From positions 1-35,209 of the forward strand of contig JAQXZB010000009.1 in assembly GCA_029226975.1 (NCBI GenBank): a stretch of DNA of 35,209 nt, given 5' to 3'. The position numbers and the translations under genes were made by a program. Positions 15,935-24,144 of the stretch are shown here, piece by piece. The stretch's first letter is position 1. Every line of letters starts with the position of its first letter. The notes beneath the pieces are model-generated. The model worked only from the letters and a program-made list of their open reading frames with translations. It had not been told where the DNA came from and did not search any database. This DNA is from Clostridiales bacterium. GTDB taxonomy: Bacteria > Bacillota > Clostridia > UBA1381.

Positions 15935-17932
15935 TTACTCCAATGTGATATTGTCGCAGTATGCAGCCATATCACTTTGCGTATTCCACAAAAATACTTT
16001 TACGCTTGTAATACCCATCAAATCCGGCAGCGTAAATGTCGGATTTTCATGCAGGGCAGAGCCGGGTCCTACATACGCAGTCATATTTTGAGCCATTACC
16101 GCTTTGTTTTTGTTGTAGTATATTACAAGCCACATAAGCGGAGCGCTCTCGTTTGCGATATTTACAAACTCGGTGTCAATCGTCATTTCCTTTCCCGCTT
16201 CAAGATCCGGCATGGCGTATACATAATTTCCGTCAATCTTTACACCCCGCAGCAATGCCGACATAGCCGCATCTCCCGTTGTAAACTTCATCACAAATTC
16301 ATTGTCAAGCCTTTTCCCGCTGAAGCTCATAACATCGGGCGATATTGTTAAAATATATTTCGTATTTCCCTTAAGCAGTGCGTTCGGTTTTATTATACAG
16401 TCGCTGTCATCGATTTCATATGTAAAATCAACCGGCGCTCCGTCCTCTGAAGTAAACGAAATTGCATTTTCAAAGCTTGCTGCGTTCATTTCCGGCCCGA
16501 AATCAATATTTATGCTTGACAGTGACGGCGAAACATTTCTTACTTTATCTTGAAGCTGCTCTCCGTTTAGGTCATAAATGGATATACCGTCAACTCCGGC
16601 ATTTGGCTCTTGGTTGTAAACGGACAGCTTGAAATTATCCAAATAGTTGGCCGGATAGGCGCTTGACCAGTTTCTTATTCTAAAATATGTCAAGGACTGA
16701 TCCACATAACCGCTGCCCACAATATTTCTAAAGCCCTTTGCCGTTACCGTTCCTCCGATTTGATTTCCCGATGCGTCATATACCGAGTGGGTTACCGTCT
16801 TTTTATCCAGATCCACTATGTTATTGATTGTTATCCACTGTCCGTTATCGGCACTTGCGAAAAGACAGCTTCCGTCCTTTACATATGTTGTGTGATATAT
16901 GTTCCCGTTTTCGTCTATGTATGCCATATTAAGTCCGTCCCCGGTATCGGCCGTAGGCAGAAGCTCTATCATATACGGGTTTCCGGATAAGTATACGTCA
17001 TATGAGAGATTGTATCTTCCTTTGGTAAGAGCATAGGGCATAGCTATGCGTATTCCCGAATTTACATTTGTCATAACCGCAGTTTTTGAGTCCGCTATAC
17101 CCTCCGGCACTTCAAAGGACAATGTGGGCGACATTGCCAGTATGCCTAAGCCCTGCATATTATCGGTTGTAATGTTTTCAAAGCTTTCGGATCTTAAAAC
17201 CAAATCCTGTGTATCCTCGCCCTCAATCCACTCTGCCGAAAAATTATCAACATATAGGCTGCTTGATTGTCTTATGTTTCTGAATCTGATTTTTGAAAGC
17301 TCCGTAAGCAGTCCGTAAGCGTTGGCATTTCCGGAAATTCCCGGCTTCAAATTACGAACTTGTTTAATAACATCTCCGTCCCTTGATGCCGAAACATTAT
17401 ATACCCCCTTGTCAAAATCCACAACGATTGAAAAATCATACCAGACATTGGGCGTATAATTCGAAACAAGCTCTACAGATGCGCTTTCCGTCTGCGTTCC
17501 GAATACCTTTGAGCCGCCTCTTGAGCAAACCGCATATAATCCCAATTCCTCCTGCTCATCGTCCGCATTGAGAAACGTTCTCTCGGGTATAAGCTCAATT
17601 GCTCCTCTCGTTCCCTCCTCAAACATCATTGAAGCCTTTATTCTGACCTTACCGCTGTTTATGGGTGCGTCAAGGTCATATGTAATGCAGGCATTCTGCT
17701 CAAACTTCAGATATTGATTGCCGCCATCGGAAACGATTTTTGAATCCGGTGACCACCACCAGCCGCCCTTTCTCCAGCCGTTGCTGTATAAGCTCTCCAA
17801 GGTGCAGTCGTCAAAGTTGTCGGATATACATAAATCATAACCCGCCGCCATGACATTTACCGATACAAGCATTGTAAAAATCATTGCACAAGCAACAGTT
17901 AAGCTTGTAATCTTTTTAATCATCTTTTTCAT
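15935..17932 (-). CDS. Secreted beta-sandwich/Ig-like protein, probable glycan-binding
   Basis: The 665-residue protein has a signal peptide ending near NVMAAG. Two beta-sandwich modules follow: about 30-230, ending LYVDNFSAEWI, and about 235-455, ending NYLDNFKLSVY. A Big_5 (SbsA-like) Ig domain lies at about 462-553 (INIDFGPEMN ... LKGNTKYILTI). A final domain of about 110 residues ends with VKVFLWNTQSDMAA. No catalytic signature was seen. The ATG at 17932 is preferred because GGAGGG lies about 9 nt upstream; the ATG at 17941 is only 0-1 nt from that site. It is encoded 18 nt after a secreted clan-A glycosidase and probably binds the same polymer. The domain pattern is clear; the function is inferred. 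Confidence 0.8.
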   Translation of the reverse strand: MKKMIKKITSLTVACAMIFTMLVSVNVMAAGYDLCISDNFDDCTLESLYSNGWRKGGWWWSPDSKIVSDGGNQYLKFEQNACITYDLDAPINSGKVRIKASMMFEEGTRGAIELIPERTFLNADDEQEELGLYAVCSRGGSKVFGTQTESASVELVSNYTPNVWYDFSIVVDFDKGVYNVSASRDGDVIKQVRNLKPGISGNANAYGLLTELSKIRFRNIRQSSSLYVDNFSAEWIEGEDTQDLVLRSESFENITTDNMQGLGILAMSPTLSFEVPEGIADSKTAVMTNVNSGIRIAMPYALTKGRYNLSYDVYLSGNPYMIELLPTADTGDGLNMAYIDENGNIYHTTYVKDGSCLFASADNGQWITINNIVDLDKKTVTHSVYDASGNQIGGTVTAKGFRNIVGSGYVDQSLTYFRIRNWSSAYPANYLDNFKLSVYNQEPNAGVDGISIYDLNGEQLQDKVRNVSPSLSSINIDFGPEMNAASFENAISFTSEDGAPVDFTYEIDDSDCIIKPNALLKGNTKYILTISPDVMSFSGKRLDNEFVMKFTTGDAAMSALLRGVKIDGNYVYAMPDLEAGKEMTIDTEFVNIANESAPLMWLVIYYNKNKAVMAQNMTAYVGPGSALHENPTFTLPDLMGITSVKVFLWNTQSDMAAYCDNITLE

Positions 17933-17950
17933 TGTATTCATCCCTCCAAA

Positions 17951-20900
17951 TCACTTTACAAAGTTCCATTTTCCGAACAATAAGGCATTTTTAGTTTGAC
18001 CTATACCCGAAGTATATTCCATAAAGCCTTTTCTTCCGTTTCCGTCATTGTCATTGACCAAAATCGAAAATCTACCCGGCTTGCTTACGTCCGGCACAAA
18101 ATCCTCTTTAAATATTACCTTCCATGGTATTGCGCATTCATATACGGTGTATGTATCATAGTTCTTAACCTCAATCTCAACCTCGTTAAGCTCTCTTGTA
18201 ATATTGGCGCTTGAGGTTTCATACATTGCCTTATATCTGTATGCCGCAGACCTGCCGCCCGAAAGCTTTACCAAACCGATTTCCGTAAATGCCGAGTTTC
18301 CGAGAGAATCGACAAATTCTCTGTCGTCAAAGCCCAACTGTATGCTGTCTCCCTGCCATAGCAGGCTCGGCTCTGAGGCGGCACTGTGCACATCGTCGGT
18401 AACCGTTGCCATGAAATAGAAATTCTCCTCATCCCATTTCGTAATCGCCGAGAAGGACAAATCGGAAGGTCCTTTCCATTCTCCGCTGTACATATACACA
18501 TCCTTTTCCTCATCGGCACCTACCCAGCTTCCCGTCCATTCGCCGTTTTCTATAACACCGTCTATCTTGGGCTTTTCGTAGGCGTAGCCCGACGATATAA
18601 ATTCCACCTTGGACTCGTTTGTGTCCACATATCCGCTGTCAAGGGTTGTGTCCACCGTTAAATCTATGGTTTTCTTTGTTACCTGTTCGGGAATATTAAA
18701 CAGAAACACTGCCTTTTCTCCCGGCATTAAATCGTTAAATCTCTTTGTTCCGTTATAGCTTGCCAAATTCTTTGGCTCTTTTATTTCCACATTGCCGCTG
18801 AGCCTTCCTGTGTTTGAGTTGTTCACAACTTCCGTGCGTATTCTCCAATGGGTGTTTGAATTGAGCACCGCCTGCTCCGAACTTACCGAAACCGTAATGG
18901 GGTCTTTATACTCTATTCTGTGCTCAAAATTGTAATATACATTCCCCTCATCATCGGAAATAATTATTCTTATGTTTTCGGGTGAATTTATGTTTTCACT
19001 TGTTTTTAAAACCACCTCGGCACGGTTGTTTACAAAGCCTTTGTTTTCAAGCTCAGTAATGTTCTTTGACTCAATAACCTTGATGTTCATATTCTTATCG
19101 CAAAGCTTTGTAAATCCGAAACGCACCTCATCGTTTGATGTTGCCTGTGCATAAACCGAGCCGAAATCCAAATATTCGCTTTTTGCGGCGTCCTTTAATT
19201 GGGTAAAATCCCCGATTAAATAAACCGGCACTTGCGATACGGGGATTGTGAAAACGCCCGTTTCGGAATATAAGGTGTCAACCTTGTTTCCGTACATATC
19301 ATATAAATCCGCATATTGACATCCCAAGGAATAGCTCTTCTCTTTTTCTTCCTCTCCCGACATCAACAGCAGCACATTTTTCTTCATTTTATTGTTGTAA
19401 AAGCTTGCCGCGTATATTCTTCCGTCCTGTAAATGCTCCACATAATCGGCATACTTGCCGCAGAACTCGTTCATTGTATTTACAGCCAGAAAGCTCTCCT
19501 TTGCGGCGTTTGGAGTATTGTCCTTATCATCATACCAGTTTATAAGTCCCCAGCAGTATTCCTGCTCCCAGTCGCGGTCACGGTCGGGGAACTGGAACTG
19601 AGTAAACATATCCGCCAAATCATACATCTTCATAACTGCCAGGAATCGCACAAAGTTTGATGCCTGCTCAACACGGGTAAATCCGCCCATATATGTTGAA
19701 AAGCCTCCCTCTGTGTACCATATGGGCTTTTCATCTCCGTACTTTTTCATAAGCTCCTTCAGTGCCAAGCCTTCCTCTACGGTACGGTATTCACGATATT
19801 CTCCGGACCAATCGTAGGGGTGAACACTTACCATGTCCATGTAATCATATCCGCCGGCTTCAAATACCCGCTCTATCCATTCAAGATCAATACTCGCCGT
19901 ATCGCAGCCTATTACAACCGCATCGGGGTTAACCTCTTTTATTTTTTTATATGCCGCCTTGAGCATTTTCGCATAGGTTTCCGGCGGCTCGGACGCATTG
20001 TTAAAGCCCGAATGATTGTATTCATTCCATATCTCAAAATATTTGACAGTACCCTTAAGTTCCTGAACCATAAACGCGCAGTAATTCGCATATGCCTCTA
20101 TCGCCTCATCCGAGGACGGTGTTTTTCCGTTATCGTAGAACTGATTATAATAACATAAAATCAGCAAAGGTTCTATTCCGTTGTCTTTCATTTCCTTCAA
20201 CTTATTTTTGTATGCATCAGGAAACGTTAAAACACCCTTTTCCTTTTCAATCTTTTCCCACAAAATCTCATCTCGAACAACATTCATACCTGCCATCTTT
20301 ATAAGATCTGTCTGCTCCTTAATATCCTTTACCATCCATCCGACAAGCTGATAACAGGTTCCCAAAAGCGGGTTTCTGTCCTCGTCCGCGGTGACCTTTG
20401 ACACCGAAAACTCCTGTGTTTCGGCAGCCGTATATTTTTCTTCGGGATTGTCGTCATACCAACACGTCTGATTTAACGTGATATTATACAATCCGTAAAT
20501 GCCGGGATTTTCAAGCTCGATTTTTTGCTCCTTAATCTCGCCCGGCGCAAGCTTAACCTCTTTCTTTTCAAGAGTTTTTGTATAATACTGTGTATCCGCG
20601 TCATAAACGTACTCATATTCGACGGTTATGTTTTTTTCAGATTTATTTATTGTTTTTTGGTTAAAGGAAATATAATCCGTCATCTCATAAATATTTCCCA
20701 ATTTATCAAAATCATATATCGTAGACGCCGGGTTTTGCGGCTCGGCTCTCTCTATTTTTACATTACCGAATATGACGTCATCTTCAGACATTCCGGTAAA
20801 GGTATCCCAGATACCGATACGGAAGTCACCGACCTTGTCAAGCTTGTTTGAAAGACGCATATCCTCCAAATAATATGTATATGTTTTCCATGTGTTTGTA

Positions 20901-21349
20901 TTTGTCAATTCCACCGTTCCGGCGCTTCTCCAGCAAGTGTTCTCAACGGCCGCTCCGTTTTCATCAACACCAAGCCAAAATTGCGATTGAGGATGATACG
21001 AGTCATAATTAAGCGAAAACTTACCCGTCCCCTTATCGAAATATTCAATCGTTACAGCCATGGGAGTGTATTCCGGCAGATTATACATAAGCTTATCGTC
21101 AACATCAAACATAATGTATAATTGACCCATTGACTTAACGGTAGTAAGCGCTTTTTTGCCCTGTACCATCGTTTCTGTCATTCCATATTTTTGAAATTCC
21201 ATATTAACCGGATTATCCATGTCCGCAAAATCAACATAAGCGCTGAAATCCTCTGTATAAGCGTTCGGTATATCACCATCCTCGGCAAATACCGGGCATG
21301 AACCGAAACATAGTATTAAAGTCAAAAGCAAGCTTATAGTCTTTTTCAT
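17951..21349 (-). CDS. Secreted clan-A glycoside hydrolase with CBM9-like C-terminus
   Basis: The 1132-residue enzyme starts at the ATG at 21349 (AAAGGTGG about 10 nt upstream) with signal peptide MKKTISLLLTLILCFGSC; a longer frame to 21415 would add a charged, non-signal leader. Residues 30-215 look like a carbohydrate-binding beta-sandwich. A TIM barrel spans about 325-640: FEIWNEYN gives acid/base Glu443, SVHPYDW lies on the next strands, and WYTEGGF gives nucleophile Glu547, the clan GH-A retaining pair. Beta domains follow, and 920-1130 (KIDGVIENGEW ... DDVHSA ... WQGDSIQLGFD) is CBM9/DOMON-like. It should cut a polysaccharide or glycan outside the cell. The family within clan A (GH39-, GH5- or GH30-like) could not be fixed. 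It is paralogous to the broken clan-A gene two genes upstream in the operon. Confidence 0.88.
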   Translation of the reverse strand: MKKTISLLLTLILCFGSCPVFAEDGDIPNAYTEDFSAYVDFADMDNPVNMEFQKYGMTETMVQGKKALTTVKSMGQLYIMFDVDDKLMYNLPEYTPMAVTIEYFDKGTGKFSLNYDSYHPQSQFWLGVDENGAAVENTCWRSAGTVELTNTNTWKTYTYYLEDMRLSNKLDKVGDFRIGIWDTFTGMSEDDVIFGNVKIERAEPQNPASTIYDFDKLGNIYEMTDYISFNQKTINKSEKNITVEYEYVYDADTQYYTKTLEKKEVKLAPGEIKEQKIELENPGIYGLYNITLNQTCWYDDNPEEKYTAAETQEFSVSKVTADEDRNPLLGTCYQLVGWMVKDIKEQTDLIKMAGMNVVRDEILWEKIEKEKGVLTFPDAYKNKLKEMKDNGIEPLLILCYYNQFYDNGKTPSSDEAIEAYANYCAFMVQELKGTVKYFEIWNEYNHSGFNNASEPPETYAKMLKAAYKKIKEVNPDAVVIGCDTASIDLEWIERVFEAGGYDYMDMVSVHPYDWSGEYREYRTVEEGLALKELMKKYGDEKPIWYTEGGFSTYMGGFTRVEQASNFVRFLAVMKMYDLADMFTQFQFPDRDRDWEQEYCWGLINWYDDKDNTPNAAKESFLAVNTMNEFCGKYADYVEHLQDGRIYAASFYNNKMKKNVLLLMSGEEEKEKSYSLGCQYADLYDMYGNKVDTLYSETGVFTIPVSQVPVYLIGDFTQLKDAAKSEYLDFGSVYAQATSNDEVRFGFTKLCDKNMNIKVIESKNITELENKGFVNNRAEVVLKTSENINSPENIRIIISDDEGNVYYNFEHRIEYKDPITVSVSSEQAVLNSNTHWRIRTEVVNNSNTGRLSGNVEIKEPKNLASYNGTKRFNDLMPGEKAVFLFNIPEQVTKKTIDLTVDTTLDSGYVDTNESKVEFISSGYAYEKPKIDGVIENGEWTGSWVGADEEKDVYMYSGEWKGPSDLSFSAITKWDEENFYFMATVTDDVHSAASEPSLLWQGDSIQLGFDDREFVDSLGNSAFTEIGLVKLSGGRSAAYRYKAMYETSSANITRELNEVEIEVKNYDTYTVYECAIPWKVIFKEDFVPDVSKPGRFSILVNDNDGNGRKGFMEYTSGIGQTKNALLFGKWNFVK

Positions 21350-21378
21350 TCCTATAATCCACCTTTCTGCGAAAGATA

Positions 21379-21401
21379 CCGACGGCGATAACCGCCGCCG
21401 G
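21379..21401 (-). promoter_or_regulatory. Intercistronic hairpin ahead of the clan-A glycosidase gene
   Basis: CCGGCGGCG and CGCCGTCGG (minus strand) form a 9-bp GC-rich stem with one G-U pair and a 5-nt loop. It lies in a 99-nt gap, one of the two widest in the twelve-gene operon; the other also holds a hairpin. It may block exonucleases or set relative expression of the flanking genes. No U-run follows, so it is not a simple terminator. Confidence 0.55.
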
Positions 21402-21448
21402 TCCCTCTCGACCAATTACTCATTTAATCTTTAATTGACCCTCGCCAA

Positions 21449-24091
21449 TCAGAACTTAATGCCCGGAACCAAAGGATTGCATTTATCCAATCCGTTCCAA
21501 TACATGATCTTAAGGCTTGCCGCACCTTCGGGCAGTGTAACACTTCCGAAATCGGCAGTTTTTGTGCCTAACTCATATGCCGACAACTCAATCGGACTTG
21601 TCATAACATCCAAAAGCTGTCCCTTTTCATTGTATATTGCCGCAATGGCAACATTTGCCCTTGCCTCACCGGTATCATTTTCGGTGTCTATGCTTACTTT
21701 CCAGCTGCCGCTTGTAACGTCCGCAAAAGTGCCTACCGTTGTTGTATCATCGATTGTGAAATTGCCTATTGCGTTGGGGTTGTACTCAACCTTAATGTTA
21801 TCCAACTTCACATCGAACATACACGCAAGGCTCTTGTATTGTGTTGTGTCAATCGCCCAGCCGTACCATACCTCCTTAGTATCGTCAGCCGCATCTTTGT
21901 AAATGCAGTTAGCATCTATCGACGCAACCACAGTAGTTGAATTTCTCGGAGAAATTCTTGCTACCAGTCTTCTGTTTGCAATATCCAGTGATGCCGAATA
22001 TGTATACCAGTTGGACTCTAAAACAGCAGGATTGCCGTTTGCATCTTTATACTCCACACCGGTGCCATCTACACCGAACGCACGAACATGAGAATCGGCA
22101 TCATCCACATACATCAGCGTCATTACTTTTCTTCTTGCGGCATATTGGTCTATCTCACCCGTAAATACCGCAACATCCTTTCCGCCGTAATAGAAATCAT
22201 ATTGAACGTTAAAGTTTTGAGTAGCTACTGCGTTTGTAAAATCCAACGCCCACACATCTGTCCAGAGACTGCTGGTCACCTGCATATACTTATTATTTGG
22301 AGTTCCTCCTATAATCGGTTGTGTTGATCCTGATGTAATACGAACACCGGCATACTCACTCTGTGCCGTATAATCCTCAAAATTCTCCTCAAACAGCGAA
22401 TTTTTGCCGATTACCTTGATGTTTTTGGTGTATGCTTGTGCCATATCATATCCGTGATATGATTTCAGATTGCTCATATTAAGCACTGCATTCCCCGATA
22501 CAATGTCCTGGTTAAATGTCATTGTATATGTCTTAAGGTCGCCTGAAAGCTTGCCTGTATACGGAACATTTGCGTCATTGTTTGTAAAGCTTATGTTATC
22601 CGAGGTCATTGTTGAACGAGCCATTTTGTCGCTAAAGGCAATATCCACGGACTTTACTCTTTCCGAGAAATTATTGAGCACCTCGCCTTTTCCGTTCTTA
22701 TATGTAACAGAAGTAACAACGGGAGCTTCATAAACCTCGCTGACATTTATATTATCAAGCGTTCCGTTAAGAAGAACCATAAGATTTTCATAGCTTGTGT
22801 CCGCTATAGCGTAGTTCCACCATACGTCGTTATCCTTATCCTCTTTATAAATAGCTGTTTGATCAAATGAAGCAACTGCTGTATTGGTTCCTTTTTCGGT
22901 TATTGCTGCGGTCAGCCTTCTGTTTTCCGTATCAAGTATTGCGGAATAGCTGTACCATTTTCCTGATGTCAGTGTGGCATCATTGCCGCTTGCATCTTTA
23001 TATTTGGGTCCAGTTTCATTGGCAAAAGCAGCAATCTTGCCGGTCGAACCGTCATACCACATTATTGTCATAACTGTTGATGATGTTACGTTATCAAAGC
23101 CTTTTCCGTCAAAATCACCGACAAATACGCCACCCGTTTTTCCTTCATAATAGAAGTCATAGTCCACAGTAAACTTTGTTGTGTCTATAGGTCTGTCAAA
23201 ATCAAATCCATGTGATTCCCAGCTAACAGCATAGCTTATGCACTTGTTGTTTGCGTCCGTAGGATCAGTGGTTACCGATGATATTGTGTCGGTAGTCTTT
23301 GCTTTTCTGAGAGGTTTTATTGTTTCTCCGTCAAAGTTTTCTTCAAACACCGTCTGAGAATTAGCAATTTCAGCTACTTTTACATTATCAAGATTACAGT
23401 TACGCAGAGTTATGAGGTTTTCAAAGCTTGTGCCTTTTACTGCATAACCCCACCATGCATTCCCTGTCTGACCGCCGTCTTTATAGTTAACATCACTGTC
23501 AAAGGAAGCAACCGTATCACTCTTTCCTCTTTCGGTTATTGTTGCAGTCATTCTCCTTGTTCCGGTATACAGTGTTGCTGAATAGCTGTACCACTTTCCC
23601 GATTCCAGTGTGGCATTCGATGTACCGTCCGCAGTTTTATATTCTATGCCTAAACTGTCATGACAAAACGCCCTAATCTCACCGCTTGTGTTTGTATACA
23701 TTATGGTCATTGTTGTAGAAGTCGCCGCATTCGTGTTGCCCATGCCGTTTATGTCACCTACAATTACCGCATCTGCTTTTCCGTCATAATAGAAGTCATA
23801 GTTTACCGTAAAATTCGCTGTTGATATAGGTCTGTCAAAATCAATCGCATACGGATCCCATGTATCACCATGGTATACATAGTGGTTTTGGGTACTTTCT
23901 TCTGTCTTCCATTCCGCTGGTATGCCGCCCGGTTTTTTAAGAGATATGTTTGAAGAATCCTCGAAATTATTCTCAAACACAACCAAGTCCGATTCGGCTG
24001 TTGCCGCACCTGCCGAAATACTGCCTATTGCCGACAATGCCATACATCCCGACAGAGCTGCGCTTAACATTTTTTTCATTACATTTTTCAT
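21449..24091 (-). CDS. Secreted protein with three copies of a LamG-like module
   Basis: The 880-residue protein has a signal peptide (MKNVMKKMLSAALSGCMAL, cleavage near AGAATAE). Modules of about 200 residues start near 37, 249 and 565. Each runs from an opening FEENF-type strand, through FTVNYDFYYDGK, a TIM(Y/W) strand and SGKWYSYSATL, to a closing LDNIKV. An Ig-like domain (about 455-562) separates modules 2 and 3. The last ~105 residues form a domain ending LKIMYWNGLDKCNPL. No catalytic signature was seen. The module is also found twice in the protein encoded just upstream in the operon. It resembles concanavalin-like lectin folds, so glycan binding is the likely role. The ribosome binding site AAGGAGG lies 7 nt before the start. 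Module boundaries are approximate. Confidence 0.82.
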   Translation of the reverse strand: MKNVMKKMLSAALSGCMALSAIGSISAGAATAESDLVVFENNFEDSSNISLKKPGGIPAEWKTEESTQNHYVYHGDTWDPYAIDFDRPISTANFTVNYDFYYDGKADAVIVGDINGMGNTNAATSTTMTIMYTNTSGEIRAFCHDSLGIEYKTADGTSNATLESGKWYSYSATLYTGTRRMTATITERGKSDTVASFDSDVNYKDGGQTGNAWWGYAVKGTSFENLITLRNCNLDNVKVAEIANSQTVFEENFDGETIKPLRKAKTTDTISSVTTDPTDANNKCISYAVSWESHGFDFDRPIDTTKFTVDYDFYYEGKTGGVFVGDFDGKGFDNVTSSTVMTIMWYDGSTGKIAAFANETGPKYKDASGNDATLTSGKWYSYSAILDTENRRLTAAITEKGTNTAVASFDQTAIYKEDKDNDVWWNYAIADTSYENLMVLLNGTLDNINVSEVYEAPVVTSVTYKNGKGEVLNNFSERVKSVDIAFSDKMARSTMTSDNISFTNNDANVPYTGKLSGDLKTYTMTFNQDIVSGNAVLNMSNLKSYHGYDMAQAYTKNIKVIGKNSLFEENFEDYTAQSEYAGVRITSGSTQPIIGGTPNNKYMQVTSSLWTDVWALDFTNAVATQNFNVQYDFYYGGKDVAVFTGEIDQYAARRKVMTLMYVDDADSHVRAFGVDGTGVEYKDANGNPAVLESNWYTYSASLDIANRRLVARISPRNSTTVVASIDANCIYKDAADDTKEVWYGWAIDTTQYKSLACMFDVKLDNIKVEYNPNAIGNFTIDDTTTVGTFADVTSGSWKVSIDTENDTGEARANVAIAAIYNEKGQLLDVMTSPIELSAYELGTKTADFGSVTLPEGAASLKIMYWNGLDKCNPLVPGIKF

Positions 24092-24144
24092 TGCAATTCC
24101 TCCTTATTTTGGTTGTTGTACATTGTTTTTAGTATATATTATTT

